Of a DNA stretch of 64,000 bases, positions 9,435-18,195 are shown in pieces (the stretch's first letter is position 1; the number at the start of each line of letters is the position of its first letter). The position numbers were made by a program, and so were the translations under genes. The stretch covers positions 372,001-436,000 of the forward strand of contig NZ_JAERQK010000002.1 in assembly GCF_017912535.1 (NCBI RefSeq), read 5' to 3'. Source of the stretch: Motiliproteus sediminis (GTDB lineage Bacteria; Pseudomonadota; Gammaproteobacteria; Pseudomonadales; Balneatricaceae). The notes beneath the pieces are model-generated. The model was not told the DNA's origin. It searched no databases and saw only the letters and a list, made by a program, of their open reading frames with translations.

Positions 9435-10505
9435 TTACTTGGGCAGGCTGCCTTCAACACCTTCAACGTAGAAGTTCATACCCAGCAGCGCCTGATCGCT
9501 CATCCGCTCACCCTCGGGCACAACCACCTCACCGGCCTGATTCACCACCGGCCCCTGGAAGGGATGCAGCTTGCCATTGGCTATATCGGACTTGATCTGT
9601 TCCGCCTCGGCAACCACCTCGGCCGGAATAGCCTCGTTCCAGGCTGCAAAGTCGACCATCCCCGACTGGATCCCGCCCCAGGTATCGCCGGACTTCCAGT
9701 TGCCGTTGATCACCGCTTCGGTGCGCGCCACGTAGTACTCGTCCCAGTTGTCGATGATCGCAGTCAACTGCGCCTTGGGTGCAAAACTGACCATATCGGA
9801 GGCTTGACCCACGCCCCACACACCACGCTGCTCCGCCACCTGCAACGGTGCCGGGCTGTCAGTATGCTGCAGAATAACGTCCGCCCCCTGATCGATCAGG
9901 GTCTTGGCCGCATCAGCCTCTTTGCCCGGGTCATACCAGGAGTTCACCCACACGACCTTGATCACCGCATCCGGATTCACCGCACGAGCAGCCCGAATAG
10001 TGGCGTTGATGCCACGCACCACCTCAGGAATCGGGAAGGAGGCTACATAGCCGATCACGTTGCTCTGGGTCATTCGACCGGCCACGGTACCCACCACGTA
10101 ACGCCCCTCATAGAAGCGCGCCGCATAGGTGCTGACGTTAGCCGAGCGCTTGTAGCCGGTGGCATGCTCGAACTTCACTTTGGGGAAGCGCTTGGCAACC
10201 TTTAGGGTGGGGTTCATAAAGCCGAATGAGGTGGTGAAGATCAGCTCGTGGCCGCTGGCGGCCAGCTGGCGAATCACCCGCTCCGCATCCGGCCCCTCCT
10301 TGACACTCTCGACGTAACTGGTTTTCACCTGCTCGCCCAGCGCCGCTTCAATCGCCTGACGCCCCTTGTCATGACGGTAGCTCCAACCGTGATCTCCCAC
10401 CGGCCCCACGTAGATAAAGCCCACTTTGGTTTCGGCCTGCGCTGCGCCCGTCAGCAGCATCATTGCTGACAGCACACCCAACCACTGCTTCACTCGATTA
10501 CCCAT
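9435..10505 (-). CDS. BMP-family ABC transporter substrate-binding protein
   Basis: Periplasmic binding protein of the basic-membrane-protein (Bmp/PnrA) family, whose characterised members bind purine nucleosides. The first 24 residues (ending GAAQA before ETKVGFIYVGP) are a Sec signal peptide without a lipobox, so the mature protein should be soluble. Typical blocks are GDHGWSYRHDKGRQA and GADVILQHTDSPAPLQVA. It is the last of four genes with an ATPase and two permeases; the 51-base gap to the permease is the largest in the set. Ligand is inferred from family and not proven; other small ligands are possible. Confidence 0.85.
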   Translation of the reverse strand: MGNRVKQWLGVLSAMMLLTGAAQAETKVGFIYVGPVGDHGWSYRHDKGRQAIEAALGEQVKTSYVESVKEGPDAERVIRQLAASGHELIFTTSFGFMNPTLKVAKRFPKVKFEHATGYKRSANVSTYAARFYEGRYVVGTVAGRMTQSNVIGYVASFPIPEVVRGINATIRAARAVNPDAVIKVVWVNSWYDPGKEADAAKTLIDQGADVILQHTDSPAPLQVAEQRGVWGVGQASDMVSFAPKAQLTAIIDNWDEYYVARTEAVINGNWKSGDTWGGIQSGMVDFAAWNEAIPAEVVAEAEQIKSDIANGKLHPFQGPVVNQAGEVVVPEGERMSDQALLGMNFYVEGVEGSLPK

Positions 10506-10556
10506 TGCGTTCTCTCCGCATCGATCCAGATTGAATTTAAGAAGTCGTCAACCCTG

Positions 10557-11489
10557 TCAGGCCGAAGGTCTAAACACCCGCCCCAGCGACGCCGGTCGGT
10601 TCTCGCGCAGCTTGACGCTGTCACGCGAGATCAGCACCAGCACCACCACCGTCGCCAGATAGGGCAGCATAGACAGGAACTGCGAGGGAATCGACACCCC
10701 CATCCCCTGCCCGTGCAGCTGCAGAATGGTAACCCCGCCAAACATGTAGGCCCCTGCCAGCACACGCCCCGGCTTCCAGGAGGCGAACACTACCAGCGCC
10801 AAAGCCACCCAGCCACGCCCGGCGGTCATATTCTCCGACCACATCGGGGTGGACACCAACGATAGGTAAGCACCGCCAACACCCGCCATCGCCCCACCGA
10901 AAATCAGTGCCAAGTAGCGAATCCGAATCACCGGGTATCCCAGCGCGTGAGCCGACGACGGCGACTCCCCCACCGCACGCAGAATCAGTCCGGCGCGGGT
11001 GTGATAGATAAACAGACTCAACCCGACCACCAGCAGCAACGACAAATACACCAGCGCGTTGTGATCGAACAGCAAAGATCCCAGCAGCGGAACATCGGCC
11101 AGCAACGGAATCGCCAATGTTGGCAGCGGAGTAATGGTGGTGCCGACGAACCCGGCCCCCAGCAACGCACTCAGGCCGACGCCAAACAGGGTCATCGCCA
11201 ACCCGGTCGCGACCTGATTGGCCAGCAGGCTCAACACCAACAGTCCATGCAACAACGCCACCAGCGCGCCAGCAGCGGCGCCGGCCAACACGCCCAGATA
11301 GGGGTTGCCGCTGACCACGGTGGCTGCAAAAGCCGCGACCGCACCTATCAGCATCATCCCCTCAAGCCCCAGATTCAGCACCCCGGAGCGCTCGGTCACC
11401 ATCTCCCCCAAGGCGGCAAAAAGCAGCGGCGTGGCCGCGCCGATAATGGTCAATGCCACCGCCTGCAACATCAGCACCGACTCGCTCAT
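10557..11489 (-). CDS. ABC transporter permease (BMP/nucleoside type), second
   Basis: Inner-membrane permease of the BPD_transp_2 family, 310 residues, with about eight to ten hydrophobic segments. The N-terminal block LFAALGEMVTERSGVLNLGLEGMM and the loop RAVGESPSSAHALGYPVIRIRY are characteristic of permeases paired with BMP binding proteins. Its ATG overlaps the stop of the first permease by four bases, so the two are translated together and most likely form a heterodimer. Nucleosides are the likely substrate by family. Confidence 0.88.
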   Translation of the reverse strand: MSESVLMLQAVALTIIGAATPLLFAALGEMVTERSGVLNLGLEGMMLIGAVAAFAATVVSGNPYLGVLAGAAAGALVALLHGLLVLSLLANQVATGLAMTLFGVGLSALLGAGFVGTTITPLPTLAIPLLADVPLLGSLLFDHNALVYLSLLLVVGLSLFIYHTRAGLILRAVGESPSSAHALGYPVIRIRYLALIFGGAMAGVGGAYLSLVSTPMWSENMTAGRGWVALALVVFASWKPGRVLAGAYMFGGVTILQLHGQGMGVSIPSQFLSMLPYLATVVVLVLISRDSVKLRENRPASLGRVFRPSA

Positions 11490-12565
11490 AGCTCTCCTCC
11501 TGCCACTCGAGGCCGTCCGACGCGCACGCGATACTGAATCAGCACATCACAAGCGAGCAAATAAAACAGCAACATCCCCTGGAACACCCCGGTCACCGCC
11601 TGCGGCAGCCCCATGACAATCTGCAGGTTCTCCCCGCCCAGATACGAGAGCGCCAACAGCACGCCCGCAATGGTTACCCCCAGCGGATGCAAGCGCCCCA
11701 CAAAGGCGACGATAATGGCGGTAAAGCCATACCCCGGCGACACCTGTGGCACCAACTGACCGATGGGGCCGGACACTTCGATCATACCGGCCAGACCCGC
11801 CAGGGCGCCCGATAGCAGCAGCGCGAACCAGACCAGCGCCCGCTCCCTGAAGCCGGCAAACTGGGCCGCCCGCGGCGACGCCCCGACAACCCGCACCTGA
11901 AAACCCACCAGCGTTCGCGCCAGCATCACCCACACCCCGGCAACAATCACCAGGGTCAGCAGTAACCCCAGGTGCAAACGGGTGCCTTCCAGCAGCAACG
12001 GCAGGGTGGCAAAGTCGTCAAACAATTTTGATTCAGGGAAGTTGAAGCCGTCCGGGTCGCGCCAGGGACCATGCACCAGGTAGCTCAGGAACAGCAACGC
12101 CACATAGGAGAGCATCAGACTGGTGAGGATTTCATTGGCGTTATAGCGGGTGCGCAGTAGCGCCGGGATGGCGGCCCAGAACATACCGCCCAGCACCCCC
12201 AACACCATCATCAGCGGCAGCACCCAGCCGCCGCTGTCAGTAGGCACCCAGATCGCCAGACCACCGGCAAATACCGCGCCCATCGCCAGCTGCCCCTCGG
12301 CACCGATGTTCCACACGTTGGCGCGAAAGCCGACCGCCAGCCCGACGCCAATCAGCACCAAAGGTACCGCCTTGACCAGCAGTTCACTGACACCATAGCT
12401 GTCGCTGACCGGCTGGATAAAGAAGGCGTATAACGCCTCCCCCGCATTCACGCCCAGCAGCATGAAAATCAAAAACCCGCTGACCAGGGTCAACAGCAAC
12501 GCCAGCAGCGGTGACAGATACACCATCGCTTTCGAGGCCTGCGGCCGCGGCTCAAGACGCAACAT
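11486..12565 (-). CDS. ABC transporter permease (BMP/nucleoside type), first
   Basis: Partner permease of the BPD_transp_2 family, 359 residues from MLRLEPRPQASKAM. I chose this start because AGGGGGG lies six bases upstream; the frame stays open ten codons further, but an upstream start would have no ribosome-binding site. Motifs include GFRANVWNIGAEGQLAMGAVF and RVVGASPRAAQFAGFRERA, and about ten hydrophobic segments. The start overlaps the end of the ATPase gene by 14 bases. It forms the membrane channel with the second permease. Confidence 0.88.
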   Translation of the reverse strand: MLRLEPRPQASKAMVYLSPLLALLLTLVSGFLIFMLLGVNAGEALYAFFIQPVSDSYGVSELLVKAVPLVLIGVGLAVGFRANVWNIGAEGQLAMGAVFAGGLAIWVPTDSGGWVLPLMMVLGVLGGMFWAAIPALLRTRYNANEILTSLMLSYVALLFLSYLVHGPWRDPDGFNFPESKLFDDFATLPLLLEGTRLHLGLLLTLVIVAGVWVMLARTLVGFQVRVVGASPRAAQFAGFRERALVWFALLLSGALAGLAGMIEVSGPIGQLVPQVSPGYGFTAIIVAFVGRLHPLGVTIAGVLLALSYLGGENLQIVMGLPQAVTGVFQGMLLFYLLACDVLIQYRVRVGRPRVAGGEL

Positions 12566-14126
12566 GGGCATCCCCCCTGGAATGATCGGCGGCATACATA
12601 ACCCCGGCGGTCTCCAGCGCCGTACCGGTCATCAGCAAGCCGACCTCCTCGATGGTCAGATCGTTGCGCTGGTACAGCGGTGACAAACGCCCGCCGCAGA
12701 TGGCACCAATGCGGTGACTGATCAGCATCAGCTCGTCGAGATCCTGCGACACCACCAACACCGCCGTACCTTGTGCCGCCAGCGCCTGCAGTGAACGATG
12801 AATAATGGCAGCGGCCCCTGCGTCTACGCCCCAGGTGGGTTGAGCGATCACCAGTACCTCCGGCGTTTGGTGCACCTCGCGTCCGACGATAAACTTCTGC
12901 AGATTACCGCCGGACAAGCTGCCGGCCGCCGCGCCAAAGCCGCTGCAGCGGACGTCGAAACGGTCGATCACCTCACGGGCAAAATCTTTCACCGCGCCCT
13001 GACGCACAAAGCCGCGGCGCAGAAACGGCTGGCGCGAGTAGCCACTGAGCAGAGCGTTGTCGTGCAGACTCATCTCCGGCACCGAGCCATGCCCCAGCCG
13101 CTCTTCAGGCACAAAACAGAGCCCGCGCTGGCGCCGCTTATGCGGCCCCAGATGACCCACGCCCTGCCCATCCAGCGAGACTTTGTCTGCGGCACACAGC
13201 CACTCGCCGCTCAACGCCTCCAGCAACTCCGCCTGACCGTTACCGGCCACTCCGGCGATACCGACGATCTCGCCGCTATGGACCTCCAGCGAAATTTCAT
13301 CCAGCGCTACCGCCAGCGCGCTGGCGGCGGGGCGACTGACCTGACGCAGCGCTAACCGAACAGCGCCGCGCTCAACCGCAACACCACTTTCAACGACCTC
13401 GATGGTCTCACCCACCATCAGTGCCGCCATGCTGGCTGCGGTTTCCTCCGCCGGCACGCAGGTACCGACATTGCGGCCGCCACGCAGGATCGTGGCGGCG
13501 TCACAGAGTTGGCGCACTTCGTCGAGCTTGTGACTGATATACAGGATGGAGCAGCCTTCACTCCGCAACTGGCGCAAGGTGACGAACAACTTGTCCGCTT
13601 CCTGCGGCGTCAATACCGAGGTGGGCTCATCCATAATCAACAGACGGGGGTTTTGCAGCAGGCAGCGCACGATCTCGATCCGCTGCTTTTCGCCCACCGA
13701 CAGACTGTGAACCGCACGATTGGGATCCAGTGGCAGGCCGTAGCGCTCCTCCACCGCCAGAATCTGCCGCTCCAGCTCCTTCATCGGCGGCGGATTGCCC
13801 ATCCCCAGAGCGATGTTCTCTTTGACCGTCAGCGCTTCAAACAGGGAAAAGTGCTGGAACACCATGCCGATACCCAGCTGGCGCGCACGCGCCGGTGACT
13901 CAACCCGGACGGTTTCGCCCTCCCAGCTCAGAGTGCCGGCATCGGGGCGCAGCAAGCCGAAGATCATTTTTACCAGCGTGCTTTTGCCCGCGCCGTTTTC
14001 ACCCAGCAGCGCGTGAATCTCGCCCGGCATCACCCTGAGGTCAACGCGATCGTTGGCCAGGCAACCGGGAAAAGCCTTAACCACCTGCTGCAATTGCAGC
14101 CGCGGAGTAAAGTCTTGGGTTGTCAT
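12552..14126 (-). CDS. ABC transporter ATP-binding protein, two ABC domains
   Basis: Cytoplasmic ATPase that powers the BMP-type importer; 524 residues in two tandem ABC domains. The first has Walker A GENGAGKST (about residue 43), signature LSVGEKQR and Walker B LLIMDEPT. The second has a degenerate Walker A (GVAGNGQAE, no lysine) and signature LSGGNLQKF, the usual asymmetry for sugar and nucleoside importers of this class. It is the first gene of the transporter operon. The regulator gene upstream on the same strand ends 132 bases earlier, with a terminator between them. Confidence 0.9.
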   Translation of the reverse strand: MTTQDFTPRLQLQQVVKAFPGCLANDRVDLRVMPGEIHALLGENGAGKSTLVKMIFGLLRPDAGTLSWEGETVRVESPARARQLGIGMVFQHFSLFEALTVKENIALGMGNPPPMKELERQILAVEERYGLPLDPNRAVHSLSVGEKQRIEIVRCLLQNPRLLIMDEPTSVLTPQEADKLFVTLRQLRSEGCSILYISHKLDEVRQLCDAATILRGGRNVGTCVPAEETAASMAALMVGETIEVVESGVAVERGAVRLALRQVSRPAASALAVALDEISLEVHSGEIVGIAGVAGNGQAELLEALSGEWLCAADKVSLDGQGVGHLGPHKRRQRGLCFVPEERLGHGSVPEMSLHDNALLSGYSRQPFLRRGFVRQGAVKDFAREVIDRFDVRCSGFGAAAGSLSGGNLQKFIVGREVHQTPEVLVIAQPTWGVDAGAAAIIHRSLQALAAQGTAVLVVSQDLDELMLISHRIGAICGGRLSPLYQRNDLTIEEVGLLMTGTALETAGVMYAADHSRGDAHVAS

Positions 14127-14144
14127 CCCCAGAGCTCTCTATAA

Positions 14145-14168
14145 AACACAAAACCCGCCAGAGCGGGC
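14145..14168 (-). terminator. Rho-independent terminator between tetR and the ABC operon
   Basis: On the minus strand CCCGC-TCTG-GCGGG is followed by TTTTGTGTTTT. It would end the regulator transcript 90 bases after its stop codon, which implies a separate promoter for the transporter genes or partial read-through. Confidence 0.6.
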
Positions 14169-14218
14169 TTGATCGAATAGGGTACGGCCGCCACCAAACA
14201 TGGCCGGTCCGGAAAGCG

Positions 14219-14262
14219 GGGCATTATGCCCGAACCGGCGCAAAAATTATACTACCGGTCAA
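14219..14262 (-). promoter_or_regulatory. Possible promoter/operator of the nucleoside ABC operon
   Basis: This spacer contains a perfect palindrome GGGCAT-T-ATGCCC (14219-14231), a consensus TATAAT on the minus strand (14246-14251) and a TTGACC (14257-14262) that resembles one half of the RutR operator. The TTGACC-TATAAT spacing is only five bases, so they are not a normal promoter pair. The palindrome would suit a TetR-type dimer. Inference. Confidence 0.35.
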
Positions 14263-14924
14263 TTTTTCGAGACGGTCGATTCAACACCACAGCCACGTAG
14301 AAACATAGTCGTCACTTGCGCTTTTATCTGCTCGAAATCGGCCTCGCTCAACTGCTCGCGCCGCATAAACAGCAGTACCTGCGCCTCGTAATCGGCGTAG
14401 TGCTGGGTCACCGACCACAGCATAAAGATCAACTGCAGCGGATCAAGCGCCCGCATTTTCCCCTGCGCGATCCAGCCTTCAATGGCCGCACTGAAGCGAT
14501 CGACCCAGGCTTGCTGCTCGTTATGCAGGAACTCACGCAGCGCCGGCGCACCACGCATCACCTCAGCCGCGAACACCCGCGAGCGCTCGGGACGCTCCCA
14601 GGACAAGCGCAGTTTGGCGTCGATATAGTCACTCAACACCTGGCGGGGATCGTCATCCGCAGTCACGCTGTCCAGCGGGCAGTTCCAGTCGTTGAGAATC
14701 TGTTCCAGCAGCGCGCGGTAGAGCACCTCTTTAGTCTCGTAGTAGTAGTGCACCTGAGCCTTGGCCAATCCCGCCGCTTCGGCGATCGCCTGGGTGCTGG
14801 TACCACGAAAACCGTCGCGCGCAAACAGGGTCTCGGCGGCGGCCAAAATAGCAGCACAGCGCTCACGGCGAATACGGCCGGCGCGGCGACCGCCCGGCGA
14901 AACCTTGGCTTTAGTGGAGGGCAT
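14259..14924 (-). CDS. TetR-family regulator, RutR-like
   Basis: DNA-binding repressor of 221 residues from the ATG giving MPSTKAKVSPG. The N-terminal helix-turn-helix is at about residues 20-65 (AAETLFARDGFRGTSTQAIAEAAGLAKAQVHYYYETKEVLYRALL). The C-terminal part (MRGAPALREFLHNEQQAWVDRF, LIFMLWSVTQHYADYEAQV) resembles the YcdC/RutR ligand domain. RutR senses uracil and thymine in E. coli. Its place beside a nucleoside-type importer suggests local control of that operon. It overlaps serB by 14 bases; an earlier TTG start is also possible. Confidence 0.85.
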   Translation of the reverse strand: MPSTKAKVSPGGRRAGRIRRERCAAILAAAETLFARDGFRGTSTQAIAEAAGLAKAQVHYYYETKEVLYRALLEQILNDWNCPLDSVTADDDPRQVLSDYIDAKLRLSWERPERSRVFAAEVMRGAPALREFLHNEQQAWVDRFSAAIEGWIAQGKMRALDPLQLIFMLWSVTQHYADYEAQVLLFMRREQLSEADFEQIKAQVTTMFLRGCGVESTVSKN

Positions 14925-16119
14925 CGCGATCACGGAATCCAATCAGGTACAAAATGCCATCCAGCCCCAGGGTTGAGATCGCCTGCTTGGCGTTCTCGCG
15001 CACCAGCGGCTTGGCACGGAAAGCGATACCGAGGCCCGCAATACTGAGCATCGGCAGATCGTTGGCACCATCGCCGACGGCAATGGTCTGCTCCAGACGC
15101 ACCCCTTCGCGTGCAGCAATCTCACGCAGCAGTTCGGCCTTGCGCTTACCGTCCACCACCGTACCGGTCACCCGCCCGGTGACTTTACCGTCTTCCACCT
15201 CCAGTTCATTGGCATAGACGTAATCAAACCCCAGCTTATTTTTCAGGTGCTCTCCGAAGTAGGTAAAGCCACCGGACAGAATCGCGGTTTTGAAACCCAG
15301 CGCCTTGAGATTGGACACCAACTCCTCCGCCCCTTCCGTCATCGGCAGCCGCTTGGCGATTCGCTCCAACACGGAGTCATCCAGCCCCTTGAGCAGCGCC
15401 ACCCGGCGTTTGAAGCTTTCGGTGAAGTCGATTTTGCCCTGCATCGCCTCTTCGGTAATCGCCGCCACCTGCTCGCCCACTCCGGCCTCTTTGGCCAACT
15501 CGTCGATCACTTCCGCTTCGATCAGGGTCGAATCCATGTCGAACACCACCAGCCGGCGATTGCGGCGGTAGATGTCGTCTTTCTGGAAGGCAATATCCAC
15601 ATCCAGTTCGCTGGCGGCGGCCAGAAACTCCGCACGCAGGCTTTCCGACGGTGCACCACGCACCGAAAACTCAACGCAAGCCTTGGTGCGCTGATCGGCA
15701 TCGTTGAGGTGAATACGACCCGAGAGCCGGCTGATGTTGTCGATATTAAGCCCGTGATCCGCCGCGATCTGGGTCACCTTGGCGATATGGCCGGCACTGA
15801 TGCGCCGTGCCAGCAGGGTAATAATGTGACGCGCTTTGCCCTGCCCCTCGACCCAGCGTTCATAGTCACGATGATTCACCGGGTCGAACTTAGTGGTCAT
15901 CCCCAGCTCGTGCATCCGGAACAGCACGTCACTGAGAATCGGCGAGGACTCCGCCGCCTTGGGGATCTCCACCAGAATCCCCAATGACAGGTTGTCATGG
16001 ATCACCGCCTGACCGATATCGAGGATATTGACCTGATAACGCGCCAGCGTCTGGGTGATGGTGGAGGTGACGCCGGGCTTGTCTTCACCGGCAATAGTGA
16101 TAAGAATGATTTCCTTCAC
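14911..16119 (-). CDS. serB: Phosphoserine phosphatase with two ACT domains
   Basis: Last step of serine synthesis: hydrolyses O-phosphoserine to serine. The 402 residues are longer than E. coli SerB (322) because two ACT regulatory domains (about residues 1-80 and 95-175) precede the HAD phosphatase domain. The catalytic motif VVFDMDSTLIEAEVIDE places the nucleophile at Asp194 and the acid/base at Asp196; later motifs AILSGGFTYF and GDGANDLPM are complete. This double-ACT form is the one seen in Pseudomonas. It is divergent from the DedA-PAP2 gene, 106 bases away. Confidence 0.95.
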   Translation of the reverse strand: MKEIILITIAGEDKPGVTSTITQTLARYQVNILDIGQAVIHDNLSLGILVEIPKAAESSPILSDVLFRMHELGMTTKFDPVNHRDYERWVEGQGKARHIITLLARRISAGHIAKVTQIAADHGLNIDNISRLSGRIHLNDADQRTKACVEFSVRGAPSESLRAEFLAAASELDVDIAFQKDDIYRRNRRLVVFDMDSTLIEAEVIDELAKEAGVGEQVAAITEEAMQGKIDFTESFKRRVALLKGLDDSVLERIAKRLPMTEGAEELVSNLKALGFKTAILSGGFTYFGEHLKNKLGFDYVYANELEVEDGKVTGRVTGTVVDGKRKAELLREIAAREGVRLEQTIAVGDGANDLPMLSIAGLGIAFRAKPLVRENAKQAISTLGLDGILYLIGFRDRDALH

Positions 16120-16225
16120 GCGCCCTTTACCTGTTCGACTGTCGGAATTTTATCGCGGGCCGCTATTCTAACCTCTGTGGCCGTTAAAGGTTAGGCCTCA
16201 TACCAACGCGCCAGACCATGGACCG

Positions 16226-17641
16226 ATGAACGACACGCTCAGCGCCCTCAGCGACTGGCTTGGCCAGAACCCGCAATGGATCCCCCTGACTCTGGGTCTG
16301 ACCGCCCTGATCGAATCGGCGGCGATGATCGGCGTAGTAATACCCGGTGTCGCTGTCCTGTACGCTGCGTCGGCCCTGGCCGGCGTACTCGACATCTCGC
16401 TGGCCGCCTGTATCGGTGCCGCCGCCCTGGGGGCTTTTATCGGCGATGTCGCCAGTTTTTATCTGGGCCGATACGCCCACCGCCCGGCCCTGAGGGTGTG
16501 GCCGTTCAAACAGCACCCAGACTGGATCATCCGTGGCGAACGCTTTATCCAGCGCCACGGCATCCCCAGCGTAGTCATCGGGCGCTTCGTTGGCCCGATA
16601 CGGCCGGTACTGCCCTTTGTCGCCGGCATGTTGGCGATGCCACCGCAGCGTTTTATTCCGGTTAACGCACTGTCGGCTATGCTCTGGTCGCCAGCTTATA
16701 TTCTGCCCGGGTATCTGTTTGGCCGCCTGGCCGAAGCGGGACTGGACGCGCCCCAGAATAGTCCCTGGCTCAACCTGTTACTGCTGGTCATTATCGCCGG
16801 CGGACTGATTACACTGGGCTTACTGCACCGCGGACTATCCCCCGGTAGCGCCGCTTATCAAAAACTGGATCACCACCCCACATGGCAACAGTGGCGCAGC
16901 CCGCTGAGCGGCGAACTACCGCTCACCTCCATGGCGCTGGGCATAGTTGCGCTCACGACTTTTGTTGCCATCGCCCTGACCGTCACGCTGGGCAACCCGC
17001 TGGCACCGCTCGATCAGGCCATCACCGCACTGTTCCGCAACGCCCGCACGCCAGAGTGGGACAGCCTGGTCGTCCTGATCACCTCATTTGGTGATAGTGC
17101 CAATCTGTTACCGCTAAGCCTGCTGATCGCACTGTTTCTGTGGTATCGCGGAGACCGGGCCGGCGCATTGCACTGGATCGGAGCCATGCTGCTGCTGGCG
17201 CTGCTCAATCACCTCACCAAAACCGGCTTCGCCCTGCCACGGCCCGACTATCTGCTGCAACCGCTCAGCTCCTATTCGTTCCCCAGCGCCCACAGCTCCA
17301 ACAGCACCCTGTTTTTCGCTCTCTGCGCCTGTTGGCTGGCGCAGAGCCGCCCCTACCATCAACGCCTGGGGATCTACGCCCTGGCCACGCTGCCGGCAGC
17401 CGCAATCTGCCTGTCGCGCCTCTATCTTGGCGTGCACTGGCTTACCGATGTGATTGGCGGCGTCTGCCTGGCGCTGACGGTTTGCGCTGCCACGCGCTTC
17501 AGCCATAGCCGCTGGCAGCAGCCGGTCCGTTTTCGGCGGTCCGGCCTTGTTCTGCTGCTTGGCGCCAGCCTGTGGACGACGCTCTATCTCTGCTGGCGTT
17601 ATCCCTCCGCACTCGTCGGCTACACCCCGATTCCGCTCTGA
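16226..17641 (+). CDS. DedA-PAP2 fusion membrane phosphatase
   Basis: Inner-membrane protein of 471 residues joining two families. The N-terminal half (to about residue 200) is a DedA/SNARE-associated domain (GVVIPGVAVLYAASALAG, GRFVGPIRPVLPFVAGM). The C-terminal part is a PAP2 acid phosphatase domain with all three motifs: KTGFALPRP (Lys332), YSFPSAHSS (His356) and SRLYLGVHWLTD (Arg398, His404). Such proteins are thought to act on lipid phosphates such as undecaprenyl pyrophosphate or phosphatidic acid; the substrate here is not known. It stands alone on the plus strand. No strong ribosome-binding site precedes the ATG. Confidence 0.88.
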   Translation: MNDTLSALSDWLGQNPQWIPLTLGLTALIESAAMIGVVIPGVAVLYAASALAGVLDISLAACIGAAALGAFIGDVASFYLGRYAHRPALRVWPFKQHPDWIIRGERFIQRHGIPSVVIGRFVGPIRPVLPFVAGMLAMPPQRFIPVNALSAMLWSPAYILPGYLFGRLAEAGLDAPQNSPWLNLLLLVIIAGGLITLGLLHRGLSPGSAAYQKLDHHPTWQQWRSPLSGELPLTSMALGIVALTTFVAIALTVTLGNPLAPLDQAITALFRNARTPEWDSLVVLITSFGDSANLLPLSLLIALFLWYRGDRAGALHWIGAMLLLALLNHLTKTGFALPRPDYLLQPLSSYSFPSAHSSNSTLFFALCACWLAQSRPYHQRLGIYALATLPAAAICLSRLYLGVHWLTDVIGGVCLALTVCAATRFSHSRWQQPVRFRRSGLVLLLGASLWTTLYLCWRYPSALVGYTPIPL

Positions 17642-18153
17642 CCCGGAAACGCCACACAGGGCGAGCCTCGGAGCGCCCGCCAGCCGCGACTTATTGCCCA
17701 CAGATTCTGTGCATAACATTGTTAACAGCCTATTAGCGCTTCGCTACAGCCCAGACATAACGGGGCTTTGCGGCCGATGATGATTCGCTGAGCAGGGGAT
17801 CTGCAAGGGTCATGGCACAGCTTTTTCGATGTTAACAAGCAGAGTCAAAGTCAACCCCTAATCCGTTATTTTATCGACAGAACACCAGATGAGATTCGCT
17901 TTGTCTCGCGTACAGGTTATCTACAGAAGCTGTGGATAAAAGTGTTAACAAACTTGTGGCGGAAAGCTCGAACAGCCGCCACCGCGAGGCTGGCAGCAAT
18001 TGGTCGTTATTCGCCCATAATTCAGCCTGACGGTCAGGCACGGACACGCCGCGCGTGCCAGCCGCCCGCATCAAAAGGTGCTTCGCGGGTCAGGGAAGGG
18101 ATGGCTCGAATCTGCCGTTCTCGGACACTGCTCCAAAAGGCGCGATGAACCAC
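17642..18153. other. Convergent spacer with DnaA boxes and repeats
   Basis: About 500 bases lie between the ends of two convergent genes and contain no convincing gene. The left half is AT-rich compared with the flanks and holds two consensus DnaA boxes (17708-17716 and 17931-17939, both on the minus strand), two one-mismatch boxes (17871-17879 and 17917-17925) and three TGTTAACA palindromes (17720, 17830, 17943). The right half has short stems such as GCCTGA-CGG-TCAGGC near 18027. It could be an origin-like or DnaA-titrating region; promoters are not needed here. Function is inferred. Confidence 0.45.
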
Positions 18154-18176
18154 AAAAAAGGGGAGCTTAGCTCCCC
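18154..18176 (-). terminator. Rho-independent terminator of rnr
   Basis: On the minus strand GGGGAGC-TAA-GCTCCCC is followed by six Ts, 20 bases after the rnr stop codon. Textbook intrinsic terminator. Confidence 0.85.
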
Positions 18177-18195
18177 TCTACGAATGACTCCGGTT

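Noticed and set aside
17871-18148. Small open frames in the spacer before rnr
   Set aside because: No ribosome-binding sites, odd composition, and they run over the repeats and DnaA boxes.
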